Below are positions 18,237-26,171 of a DNA stretch of 50,594 nucleotides, in pieces. A program made the position numbers and the translations under genes. The first letter of the stretch is position 1. The number at the start of each line of letters is the position of its first letter. The DNA is from Lachnospiraceae bacterium (GTDB lineage Bacteria; Bacillota; Clostridia; Lachnospirales; Lachnospiraceae): NCBI GenBank assembly GCA_017476665.1, contig JAFUZJ010000035.1, positions 1 to 50,594 on the forward strand. The letters run 5' to 3'. The notes beneath the pieces were generated by a model. It was not told the DNA's origin and did no database searches. It saw only the letters and a program-made list of their open reading frames with translations.

Positions 18237-18854
18237 CTAGCGGATAAAGTGCGTCGGTGTCCAAGGCTCTTTCTCGGGCAGTCCGTACTTTTCTTTGCCC
18301 AATGCAATGCTCTTCATGAGGAAGGTCATATTTCTCGCCAGGACCCGCATGGTCTGCTTTCCCTCTTCATCCAGCTCGGCCTGCCCCTTCTCCCTGCCAT
18401 GGATACTGTTCCAGTACTGGCTGGAAGCAATGGGCATATTGCAAATGGTAAAATACTTGTTCAGCTCGTCAAAGGTAGCGGAACAGCCGCCTCTCCTGGC
18501 ACAGACCACGCTGGCGCCCACCTTCATGGTCTTGTCAAAGCGCGTGCTGTAAAACAGTCTGTCCAGACAGGCGATCAGCGTCGCGTTGGCAGACGCATAA
18601 TAGACCGGTGTTGCTACCACCAGTCCATCTGCCGCCTCGAATTTCGGCGCAAGCTCATTTACAATGTCATCAAACACACACTGTCCCTTCTGAAAACAGG
18701 TTCCGCAGGCAATACACCCCCGAATGTCCCTGTTGCCGATCTGCACGATCTCAACCTCGACTCCTTCCTCCTCAAAAACGCTCCGCATCTCCTCCAGCGC
18801 AATGGACGTATTTCCGCCCACCCTGGGACTCCCGTTCAATACCAATACCTTCAT
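18237..18854 (-). CDS. Flavodoxin-fold NAD(P)H:FMN oxidoreductase
   Basis: The 205-residue protein has the flavodoxin-like fold of NADPH-dependent FMN reductases: VLVLNGSPRVGGNTS at the N-terminus binds the FMN phosphate, and ATPVYYASANATLIACLDRL is the isoalloxazine-side loop. A CIACGTCFQKGQC segment (about residues 48-60) is typical of the iron-sulfur flavoprotein-like clade, where the Cys residues may bind a cluster. A likely role is reduction of flavins, quinones or xenobiotics; the substrate is not visible. Its promoter lies in the end of the preceding acetyltransferase-like gene, and deoC follows 58 nt downstream on the same strand. Confidence 0.88.
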   Translation of the reverse strand: MKVLVLNGSPRVGGNTSIALEEMRSVFEEEGVEVEIVQIGNRDIRGCIACGTCFQKGQCVFDDIVNELAPKFEAADGLVVATPVYYASANATLIACLDRLFYSTRFDKTMKVGASVVCARRGGCSATFDELNKYFTICNMPIASSQYWNSIHGREKGQAELDEEGKQTMRVLARNMTFLMKSIALGKEKYGLPEKEPWTPTHFIR

Positions 18855-18887
18855 TCTTTTCTTCTCCTTTTACAAAATTCTTCTGTC

Positions 18888-18916
18888 AGTATACCACATT
18901 CTGCATCAAGATGCAA
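18888..18916 (-). promoter_or_regulatory. Promoter with overlapping palindrome before the flavoprotein gene
   Basis: On the minus strand TTGCAT (18911-18916), 17 bp and TATACT (18888-18893) form a good promoter whose -35 lies in the coding end of the upstream gene. A perfect palindrome with 6-bp arms (18902-18915, TGCATC-AA-GATGCA) overlaps the -35 box and spacer, as an operator would. Confidence 0.6.
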
Positions 18917-20483
18917 AGATTGCGGGCGTGCTGCGTACCAGATTCTCCAACTGCTCCGTGGAGTTCTTGGTTGGATCAAAGGTCTTCATGGTACCGGAAA
19001 CCGGATCATAGTACATTGCCACAGCGGCAGGTGCCGCATATTTCGCCTGCACTCCTTCGGAGAACGCCAATGATGCAGCCTCCCGCTCTTTTGCTGCCTG
19101 TGTGGAAGCCTTCGCCGCAGCCACAAAATTCTCCAGCCATCCCTTGATCTGTTCGGTAACCTCTGCCTCAGGTGTGATGATTTCAGCCAATTCATCATAA
19201 GGTGTTTCAAAAAGGATCTCATCCGATATCTTCACCGTGATCTCCTCGACCGCAAACTCTTTTCGCAGCGCCTCCACATAAGCCGCGCTCTCGAAATCCT
19301 GTGTCAGATCGATGATAAAATCACCGTTCTGGCAGGTCATATTCAACACCAATCCGTCCGAACAATTGGAATACAAATGGATCTCATCCACATAGGCTTC
19401 CGGCACATCAAACTGCCCCACATAACTGATCAGGTAAGTGTCCAGCGCCAGATTCTCCATGAACCCCAGCAGTTTCTGCCTGGCTTTAAAAGAATGCACA
19501 TGTCCGATGACACTCAGGAGCATCACAATATTATTAAATTCTTTGGCACAATAATCATGATCTTTTTGCTGATTCAAGAGATTCTTATAGTGCGCTGCCA
19601 ATTCTTCCGCACTCATCTTTTGCTCTTTCTCCCCATAGGGCAGGCTCATACTCTTCACACAGTTCTTAAAGGTCTTCTCACAGCCCAGGATCTTGCGCGC
19701 ATCCATGGGAAAATTACTGATGATCGGTCTGTCATTCTCAGGATATAATTTCTGAATTCCCCGGCTCATCATCATGCTCAGCAGCACAATGGGGGAAGCG
19801 CCGTATTTCTTGCAGACAGTCATAAATTCCTTTTGCCCGAAACGGAGTTCATAGCGCCTGTGCCCGCTCTTATGCACCGACTCCGGCAGCTTAAATCCCT
19901 TTCCGGCAAGCCCTTCCACTTTACCGGATGTCCCAACCATTTCATGTTTCTTTTCGCAGGGATCAATGTATTCCTCATCCGACAATTCCGCCGCCTTTGT
20001 CAGATGGCGCTGTCTGATCTCCTCCAATGCAGCCGCCGAAAGATTTCCGTCCTGCATTTTCCGCTGATCATATTCCGCATAGTACGTTACCAATGTTTCC
20101 AGAAAACTCTTGGCGCCCCGCCCGTCGGTCAGACCATGGTGAAAGGAAATCCTAAGGAGATTTCCCCAGAAAGAAACTCCCATCATGTGATAGTGATTCC
20201 TCTTTCCGCCCAGCGGGATCAACTCCTGCGTGTGAAAAGTTTCCAGGGGATCCTCATTCTTCACCGCATAAAAATCTCCCTTTTCCTCCCGAAATCTGAC
20301 GCTGAAATAGGGATACCGCTCCAAGGTATCAGCCACCGCCGGGTCCAATATCTCCTGTTCGACCTCCTTCTTCATACGGACTTCATATACTTCACTGGGA
20401 AGCCCTTGCGACCGGTAAAGGTAAGGCAATCCGGCATACACCTTGTCATTCTCTCTTGTATCTGTCCTGTTAGCCATGCTCAT
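18906..20483 (-). CDS. Alcohol acetyltransferase-like / condensation-fold acyltransferase
   Basis: The 525-residue protein has the HHxxxDG catalytic motif (HHGLTDGRG at about residues 115-123) in the setting expected for the chloramphenicol acetyltransferase/condensation-domain superfamily, and its overall pattern fits the alcohol acetyltransferase family (AATase). Such enzymes move an acyl group from CoA or a carrier protein to an alcohol or amine. No carrier protein or synthetase gene is near, so a free acyl-CoA donor is more likely; the acceptor is unknown. An upstream TTG is too close to GGAGG (3 nt), whereas ATG at 20483 is 9 nt away, so the latter is chosen. It lies downstream of a two-component system and a small membrane protein. 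Confidence 0.75.
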   Translation of the reverse strand: MSMANRTDTRENDKVYAGLPYLYRSQGLPSEVYEVRMKKEVEQEILDPAVADTLERYPYFSVRFREEKGDFYAVKNEDPLETFHTQELIPLGGKRNHYHMMGVSFWGNLLRISFHHGLTDGRGAKSFLETLVTYYAEYDQRKMQDGNLSAAALEEIRQRHLTKAAELSDEEYIDPCEKKHEMVGTSGKVEGLAGKGFKLPESVHKSGHRRYELRFGQKEFMTVCKKYGASPIVLLSMMMSRGIQKLYPENDRPIISNFPMDARKILGCEKTFKNCVKSMSLPYGEKEQKMSAEELAAHYKNLLNQQKDHDYCAKEFNNIVMLLSVIGHVHSFKARQKLLGFMENLALDTYLISYVGQFDVPEAYVDEIHLYSNCSDGLVLNMTCQNGDFIIDLTQDFESAAYVEALRKEFAVEEITVKISDEILFETPYDELAEIITPEAEVTEQIKGWLENFVAAAKASTQAAKEREAASLAFSEGVQAKYAAPAAVAMYYDPVSGTMKTFDPTKNSTEQLENLVRSTPAIFAS

Positions 20484-20522
20484 ATTCAAACGCCTCCGTT
20501 CTTTTCTTTTTTCGCCGTACTC

Positions 20523-21080
20523 TTATGACTGTGTCAATCTGTTCCCTTTCTCGCAGAGCACATCAATTTCCTCCCGCTTTTGTTCGATCAGTGGCAGCAG
20601 TTTTTCCCTCTGAGATGCCGCTACTTTTCGGAAGACAAAGTAAGGTGAAATCCAGCCCGCAAACCCGGGTATCGCATAAAGCACCGTCAGCACGATATGC
20701 GGTGGATCTGCCGTCACGGCAAACACGGAAAGCGCTATAAACACGGTTCCGATCACGCCCAGTGCAATTGCCGCCATCTGCGCGCGGCTCACCATTGCCT
20801 TTTCCATTTTATCAATCTCTTCCGCGCAGCTCTCAAAATTTCGCTGCAGTCTGGTAAGCTCCGCCTTATTTATGATCTTCCGGTCACGTTTCATACGGGT
20901 CCTTCCTCTATAGCTCTGTTCCGACCCCGGATTTTCATCCAGCCGCCACCCAAAGCATTTACAGCAGTCCACCAGAAAAGAAAGTTTGCTTTCTTCCGCA
21001 CAAATTTCCATATAGTCATATGTAGCAAAATCATTGCTTGTCACTCTGTCCATCTCTCTGTCTCTCATTCTTTTTTGCAA
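20523..21080 (-). CDS. Small two-helix membrane protein, function unknown
   Basis: The 185-residue protein has a soluble N-terminal half with Cys residues (LVDCCKCFGWRLDEN near 35-49), a basic stretch and short helical region, two adjacent membrane helices (about 102-124 and 130-150) and a charged C-terminal helix. No family is recognised. The probable start is TTG at 21080 with AGGA 6 nt before it; ATG codons at 21068 and 21053 have weaker upstream sequences. It follows the histidine kinase gene by 36 nt on the same strand, so it may be an accessory of that signalling pair, and precedes the acyltransferase gene by about 40 nt. Confidence 0.65.
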   Translation of the reverse strand: MQKRMRDREMDRVTSNDFATYDYMEICAEESKLSFLVDCCKCFGWRLDENPGSEQSYRGRTRMKRDRKIINKAELTRLQRNFESCAEEIDKMEKAMVSRAQMAAIALGVIGTVFIALSVFAVTADPPHIVLTVLYAIPGFAGWISPYFVFRKVAASQREKLLPLIEQKREEIDVLCEKGNRLTQS

Positions 21081-21116
21081 TCTGTTTCCTATGTTCTGTT
21101 CCTTATGGCCTGTTTC

Positions 21117-22208
21117 TTATGGTCTGTCCGGTTGCGCGACCGGCAGCGTCACTGTAAATGCACTTCCTTTTCCCTCTGTACTCTCCACAGTGATCTCTCC
21201 GTCCAAAAGCTCCAGTACCCGTTTCGCCAACGCCAATCCCAGTCCGTTCCCCTGGGTTGCATGGGAAGTATCTCCCTGATAAAAACGATCAAAAATATGT
21301 TTTTTATTCTCCTCACTCATGCCGCATCCGGTATCTGTGATCGTCACCCGCACAACGCTTCCCCCGATCTGCGCCGTCGTGGTCTGCGTCACCGTGATCC
21401 TGCCGCCCTTCGGCGTAAACTTTACCGCATTGGACATCAGATTATTCCAGACTAATTCCATGAGCTGCTCATCCGCCTGTACATAGGCCCGATCCTCCAT
21501 ATCCGTATCCAGTTCCAGCTCTTTTTCATCTAAAATATTGTCATATAATAAAATACAGTCGCAGAGCTGTCTGCACACATCATATGTTTCTTTCACAGGT
21601 GCGATCTTTTGATTCTCCAGCTTGTTTAATTTGAGGATATTCGTGATCAGATCAGACATTCTGCCGGCCGCCGCATCAATATCCCGAATGCAGGCATCTC
21701 TTTCCTCCTCACTCAGATTACCCTTCTCGATCAGCTGGGCAGAATTTTTGATGATGGCAATCGGCGTTTTCATCTCATGGGATACATTGGAAATAAAATC
21801 TGTCTTTAACGTCTCAATGCTCCCCAGCTCCTCCACCATCGCATTGATATTGAGGATCGTGGCATCCAGATAATCCAGTCGGTCCGCTGTATGAGTGGGC
21901 GGAATATAGACGGAAAAATCCCCTGCCGCCACCTTTTTCGTCGCCTCCATAATACGATAAAGCGGTTCTTCATAGGCTTTTTTTGTTCGCCACTGCACTC
22001 CCTTAATGACCAGAAATGCAGCCAACGCCCAATAAAAAAGAATGATATGTACCTCCAGGATCTCCGATACCCCCATCCGTTCCAGCAAAAGCAGTAGTCC
22101 TGTCTGCAATCCTGCCGTCAGGAGCAGAATTCCCAATGTGATCCAGAAGGTTGACATGGGAAATCTGGACGTTTTTATTTTCATTTCCTCTTTATACTCT
22201 GATCTCAT
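21117..22208 (-). CDS. Sensor histidine kinase, two membrane helices, HAMP
   Basis: The 363-residue kinase has two membrane helices (about 19-43 and 54-70) separated by only about ten residues, so it has almost no extracellular sensor and may sense within the membrane or through a partner. A HAMP linker (about 75-130) leads to the phosphoacceptor box NVSHEMKTP with His144. The catalytic domain shows the N box WNNLMSNAVKF, the G1 box DTGCGM and the G2 box GNGLGLALA. Its ATG overlaps the stop codon of the response regulator gene in an ATGA arrangement, so the pair is translationally coupled. The exporter genes a few kilobases away are a plausible target group. Confidence 0.95.
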   Translation of the reverse strand: MRSEYKEEMKIKTSRFPMSTFWITLGILLLTAGLQTGLLLLLERMGVSEILEVHIILFYWALAAFLVIKGVQWRTKKAYEEPLYRIMEATKKVAAGDFSVYIPPTHTADRLDYLDATILNINAMVEELGSIETLKTDFISNVSHEMKTPIAIIKNSAQLIEKGNLSEEERDACIRDIDAAAGRMSDLITNILKLNKLENQKIAPVKETYDVCRQLCDCILLYDNILDEKELELDTDMEDRAYVQADEQLMELVWNNLMSNAVKFTPKGGRITVTQTTTAQIGGSVVRVTITDTGCGMSEENKKHIFDRFYQGDTSHATQGNGLGLALAKRVLELLDGEITVESTEGKGSAFTVTLPVAQPDRP

Positions 22209-22879
22209 GCCTTCAGCACCGCCTTATACCCCAACCCTCTGACCGTCTTGATCTCAAATCCGTCACCGGCAGAAAGCTTATCCCGCAGTTTTGTCACATA
22301 CACATCAACAGCCCGCAGGCTGGTGTCACTGTCGATCCCCCAGAATTCATCCATAAGCTGTGCTCTGGAAAAAGTTTTATTCGGATAAGAAAGTAATTTG
22401 TATATAATGTTAAACTCTCTGGTGGTCAGTTCCACCGTCTCCCCGGCAATCTCCGCACTCATTCCGTCTGCATCCAGCAGCAGATTTCCCACAGAGATCT
22501 TCCGCTCTGTCTGGATATTGGCGCGCCGCAAAAGCGCCCGTACCCGCAACACCAATTCTTCCAGATCAATGGGCTTCACCATATAGTCATCGATTCCGAT
22601 CTGGAAGCCCTTCTGCTTCGATGGCAGATCGTCCTTCGCCGTCATAAACAGGATCGGTATCGTTTTATTCACCTGCCGTACATTCTGTGCAAATGCAAAA
22701 CCATCCTCCCCGGGCATCATGATATCGGAAATGATCATCTCATAAAGATTGTTGTACATCTCATTGTAGGCATCATTTGCGTTAAAACATCCTTTTGCAC
22801 TGAACCCGCTGTCGTTCAGATAGGTACATACCAATCTGTTCAGTTTTTCATCGTCTTCCACCACCAGAATATGAACCAT
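22205..22879 (-). CDS. OmpR/PhoB-family response regulator
   Basis: The 224-residue regulator has a receiver domain (1-120) with acidic pocket VVEDDE and phosphorylation site Asp52 in MIISDIMMPGEDGF, and a C-terminal winged-helix DNA-binding domain (about 130-224) ending in the recognition-helix segment DTSLRAVDVYVTKLRDKL followed by VRGLGYKA. OmpR-type regulators bind tandem direct repeats with a spacing near one helical turn; a row of four such 11-bp repeats lies 1.2 kb upstream in front of the epimerase gene. A GGAGAAAA motif precedes the start. It forms a coupled unit with the histidine kinase. Confidence 0.96.
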   Translation of the reverse strand: MVHILVVEDDEKLNRLVCTYLNDSGFSAKGCFNANDAYNEMYNNLYEMIISDIMMPGEDGFAFAQNVRQVNKTIPILFMTAKDDLPSKQKGFQIGIDDYMVKPIDLEELVLRVRALLRRANIQTERKISVGNLLLDADGMSAEIAGETVELTTREFNIIYKLLSYPNKTFSRAQLMDEFWGIDSDTSLRAVDVYVTKLRDKLSAGDGFEIKTVRGLGYKAVLKA

Positions 22880-22975
22880 GATTTTCTCCTTTTCATCTGC
22901 TCCTGTATTGGCTGCGCATTTTTCTCTTATTGTTAGTATATCATTTCTTGGCTGTTAGCGAAAGCCTATCTTGCA

Positions 22976-23989
22976 CTATGCGATCTTGCCCGTTGCTTTC
23001 AGCCACTGCACTTCATCATGAATGGTCTCACGATAGGATCTGGTGGTGTAGCCCAGCTCCTTCTTCGCCTTGCTGGAGTCAAAATCATTGTTTCTGGCCA
23101 GATTATAGACGGAAAACGTGGTCATCATTGGCTTTGTCCCCTTTTTCTTTGCCTGTTTTTCCATCATCTTTGCCATCATATTAGCCATGCCGATGGGCAG
23201 GAAGAAACCGATCTTCTTACAGCCGCTCTCCTCACAGATCAGCTTTGCAAAATCTTTAAATAAAACCTCATCATTTCCCAGAATATAGCACTCGCCGCTC
23301 TTACCCTTGTCCGCTGCCGCAATGGTTCCCGCCGCCAGGTCTCTCACATCGCAGAGATTAAAGGTTCCGTCAATTCCGGCAGGCATTTCGCCATTGATGA
23401 TCTTGATCAAAGTACCTGTGGTCTCGCCCACTGCAAAATCCTCCGGTCCCATGATTCCGCTGGGATGTACCACACAGGCATTCAGACCGCGGTTCTTCAC
23501 CGCATCCAGGACCGCCTGGGTTGCCAGCGCTTTGGACATACTATAGCAGCCTTCCACCAGATCGCCGTCAAAATGATCCACTTCCACAATCTTGGTTCCC
23601 TTGGGGCTCTCCGGAATGGCACCGGTACTGCTGCAATACACCAGCTTCCTGCACTCGGGATGCTCCAGACACAGATTGATGATATTCTCTGTTCCTCCCA
23701 CATTGACGTCCATGACCTTTTTGCTGTATTCCGGATTTACAGTAACAATGCTTGCGATGTGAAGCACGATGGTTTCTGTTTCCTCGGGTACCGTGAATAA
23801 CCGCTTTAAAGATTCCAGATCACAAAGATCTCCTTCCACAATCTCTGCCTCCTTCGGCACATATTTGATTGCTTTGTCGCCGGGGAGCACAAATGCTCTC
23901 ACGCTATCCCCTCTGTTGATCAATTGTCTGCAAATGGTTCCTCCCAAAAATCCCGCTGCACCTGTTACCAAATATACACGATTCTTCAT
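22976..23989 (-). CDS. NAD(P)-dependent epimerase/dehydratase (extended SDR)
   Basis: The 337-residue protein has the extended short-chain dehydrogenase fold: the nucleotide-binding VTGAAGFLGGTICRQL at the N-terminus, VLHIASIVTV, the catalytic YSMSK (Tyr-x-x-x-Lys) and a C-terminal substrate domain. It resembles dihydroflavonol-reductase or sugar-epimerase-like members; the substrate cannot be told. The start at 23989 (MKNRVYLVTG) is preferred to one 11 codons upstream because the nucleotide-binding motif then sits at its usual distance and GAGG lies 8 nt before it. The upstream region carries four 11-bp direct repeats typical of OmpR-type regulator sites. The two-component genes follow after 96 nt. 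Confidence 0.9.
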   Translation of the reverse strand: MKNRVYLVTGAAGFLGGTICRQLINRGDSVRAFVLPGDKAIKYVPKEAEIVEGDLCDLESLKRLFTVPEETETIVLHIASIVTVNPEYSKKVMDVNVGGTENIINLCLEHPECRKLVYCSSTGAIPESPKGTKIVEVDHFDGDLVEGCYSMSKALATQAVLDAVKNRGLNACVVHPSGIMGPEDFAVGETTGTLIKIINGEMPAGIDGTFNLCDVRDLAAGTIAAADKGKSGECYILGNDEVLFKDFAKLICEESGCKKIGFFLPIGMANMMAKMMEKQAKKKGTKPMMTTFSVYNLARNNDFDSSKAKKELGYTTRSYRETIHDEVQWLKATGKIA

Positions 23990-24060
23990 AATCCATTCCT
24001 CTCTTTCCGCCGCCTGGGTCAAATTCTATTTTTGTTTGAATTGTTAGGCTAAACATAACA

Positions 24061-24104
24061 GGGGATTGTTTGGGAATTGTTTGAGAAATGTTTCTGAATT
24101 GTTA
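24061..24104 (-). promoter_or_regulatory. Four tandem 11-bp direct repeats, putative response-regulator sites
   Basis: On the plus strand the hexamer ATTGTT (third copy AATGTT) recurs at 24065, 24076, 24087 and 24098, exactly 11 bp apart, with flanking similarity giving a consensus GGGAATTGTTT. A further ATTGTT lies at 24040. Equal one-turn spacing is what OmpR-family regulators bind. A possible -10 (TATGTT on the minus strand, 24052-24057) would place the nearer repeats at the -35 position of a promoter for the epimerase gene, which lacks a good -35 box. The link to the adjacent regulator is inference. Confidence 0.6.
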
Positions 24105-24125
24105 ACTGAAATGAGAAAATAAAAA

Positions 24126-24156
24126 GGTCTTCTATAGAAAACATCCATAAAAGACC
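24126..24156 (-). terminator. Terminator after the exporter operon
   Basis: A 12-bp stem including two wobble pairs (24126-24137 with 24145-24156) is followed on the minus strand by TTTTTATTTT. It begins 14 nt past the permease stop codon and shields the repeats and epimerase gene from read-through. Confidence 0.85.
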
Positions 24157-24169
24157 CTGGAAAAACATC

Positions 24170-25456
24170 TTATTCATATCGCAGTGCTTCGATTGGATTC
24201 ATCTTCGCTGCCTTGTTTGCCGGATAATAACCGAAAAACACACCAATCGCCAGCGAGAATACCAGCGATCCGATAATACTGCCGATGGAAGGACTGGCCG
24301 CGTAACCCAGCGCCTTGGCTGCGACCGCTCCCATCACGATTCCCAGACCGACCCCGATTGCGCCGCCGATCAGACAGATGATCATGGCCTCTGTAATAAA
24401 CTGAATCCGGATCGATCCGTTGGTCGCCCCCAGCGCTTTTCTGGTTCCGATCTCTCTGGTACGCTCCGTGATGGACACCAGCATAATATTCATGACACCG
24501 ATTCCACCCACTAACAGGGCGATTCCTGCAATGATGGAGATGGCCAATGTGATCGTCCCCATCATAGTCGTCATACTCTCCACCATGGTGGCCATGCTGA
24601 AGGTATCCACCGTCAAATAAGCATTGCTCCGATAATATCCCTGCAGGTAAGTCTTCACCTTGGAAGCCAGTCTGTCCGGGTCCACGCCGGTCTTACCCAC
24701 CACATCAAAATAAGCATAATTCCTGCTGTGTGTCAGCCGCTTTGCCGTCGTCAGGGGAATATACAGATTGGTGACGGACGAACTGCTGCCCATAAGCATG
24801 GATTCCATCTGTGTCCTGTGATATTCATATACCCCCACCACGGTAAAGGTTAGCGTCTGATTTAATGCTTCCATGGAAATCTGTCTTCCCACCGTTGCCT
24901 CATAATCCCCGTCATACAGATCATCCACCAGCTGATCGGATACCATACAGACATTTCTGGCTCCGGATGCATCCGATGCAGAAATCTGGCTGCCCGCTTT
25001 CAGTTTCACATTGTTTGCCACAAAATACCCCTGGCTCACACCCATAACAGAAACCGAAGCCGATTCCGTTCCGCTTTTTATAACCGAGGACTCCACATCT
25101 TCCGTGGCAGAAATTGCCTCGATGGAATCCTCAAAGTCTTTCAACAGATTCGCAATCATCTCATCAGTGATCAGATCGTCCTCTGTAATTTTTTTGGAAC
25201 GATCCACTGTTCCGAACACAATACCGTTCTCTTTCTCATCTTTTTCAGGGTACTTGCGCGTAATATATACTTCTACGTTGTTCGCCCCCATGGACTGCAT
25301 AGAATCCGACAGCGACGCGCTCAGGGAATTTCCCACCGTCATGATTGCAATGACCGACGAGATTCCGATGATGATTCCCAGCATCGTCAAAAAAGCCCTG
25401 GTTTTATTTGCTTTCAGGCTGGTCACAGCCATTCTGATATTCTCAAGAAATAACAT
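24170..25456 (-). CDS. ABC transporter permease, MacB/FtsX type
   Basis: The 428-residue permease has one membrane helix after an amphipathic N-terminus (about 15-40, with the typical NKTRAFLTMLGIIIGISSVIA), a large extracytoplasmic MacB-like domain (about 45-280) and three C-terminal FtsX helices (about 285-400) containing GGIGVMNIMLVSITERTREI. MacB-type permeases do not move substrate through the membrane but drive an adaptor by mechanotransmission, exporting peptides, macrolides or similar compounds. It is encoded after its ATPase with a 14-nt overlap and after the adaptor, so the three form one exporter. Confidence 0.95.
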   Translation of the reverse strand: MLFLENIRMAVTSLKANKTRAFLTMLGIIIGISSVIAIMTVGNSLSASLSDSMQSMGANNVEVYITRKYPEKDEKENGIVFGTVDRSKKITEDDLITDEMIANLLKDFEDSIEAISATEDVESSVIKSGTESASVSVMGVSQGYFVANNVKLKAGSQISASDASGARNVCMVSDQLVDDLYDGDYEATVGRQISMEALNQTLTFTVVGVYEYHRTQMESMLMGSSSSVTNLYIPLTTAKRLTHSRNYAYFDVVGKTGVDPDRLASKVKTYLQGYYRSNAYLTVDTFSMATMVESMTTMMGTITLAISIIAGIALLVGGIGVMNIMLVSITERTREIGTRKALGATNGSIRIQFITEAMIICLIGGAIGVGLGIVMGAVAAKALGYAASPSIGSIIGSLVFSLAIGVFFGYYPANKAAKMNPIEALRYE

Positions 25457-26171
25457 GATTGCTTCCTCCGCGCTCTCCCGTGATCAGCCCGTCGCTGATT
25501 GTCACGATGCGTTCCGTCTCCTCTGCCAGTTCGGTGGAATGTGTGATCAGGATAACCGTTTTCCCCTGCTCTTTGTTTAATTTATGAAACAGATCCATAA
25601 CCACCCGCCCCGTCTTAGAATCCAGTGCACCGGTAGGCTCATCCGCCAGCACAATGGTCGGATCATTGGCAAGGCTCCTGGCAATCGCCACGCGTTGCTT
25701 CTGACCGCCGGAAAGCTCCTCCGGCATATGCTTCATACGGTCTGACATTCCTACCAGTTCCAACAGATACTCCGCCCGTTCCCTGCGCTCCCTGGCCGGC
25801 ATTCCTGCATAAAGCATGGGAAGCTCCACATTTTTCAACGCATTGGTCTTTGCCACCAGATTATACGTCTGAAACACAAACCCGATCTTCTGATTTCTGA
25901 TATAAGAAAGTTCGTCGTCCGTGGCGTCCTCCACGTCAATGTCCTCGATCAGATACTTCCCGCTGGTTGGTCTGTCCAAAAGCCCGATCAGATTCATCAG
26001 CGTCGTCTTACCGGAGCCGGAAGCACCCACCACAGATACAAACTGTCCATCGAAAACGTCCAGGCTGATTCCGTGAAGGATTTCCAGTTCATTGGGCTTC
26101 CCGATATAAAATGCCTTGTGAATATCCTGCAGCTGTAAAATTTTCTTCTGCATCTCTTCCGTCTGATTCAT
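25443..26171 (-). CDS. ABC transporter ATP-binding protein, MacB/LolD type
   Basis: The 242-residue ATPase carries Walker A (GASGSGKTT at about 48-56), the Q loop (VFQTYNL), the signature LSGGQKQRVAIARSL, Walker B (IVLADEPTGALD) and the H loop (LITHST). ADEPTGALD and its length place it in the LolD/MacB subfamily that partners FtsX-type permeases. Its start codon shares one base with the stop of the adaptor gene and its end overlaps the permease gene by 14 nt, which indicates tight coupling of the three-gene operon. Confidence 0.97.
   Translation of the reverse strand: MNQTEEMQKKILQLQDIHKAFYIGKPNELEILHGISLDVFDGQFVSVVGASGSGKTTLMNLIGLLDRPTSGKYLIEDIDVEDATDDELSYIRNQKIGFVFQTYNLVAKTNALKNVELPMLYAGMPARERRERAEYLLELVGMSDRMKHMPEELSGGQKQRVAIARSLANDPTIVLADEPTGALDSKTGRVVMDLFHKLNKEQGKTVILITHSTELAEETERIVTISDGLITGERGGSNHVIS

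Noticed and set aside
24061-24104. Possible CRISPR or repeat array
   Set aside because: The units are 11 bp with no spacers; the layout is that of regulator sites. The 22-bp repeats near cheR likewise have no spacers.
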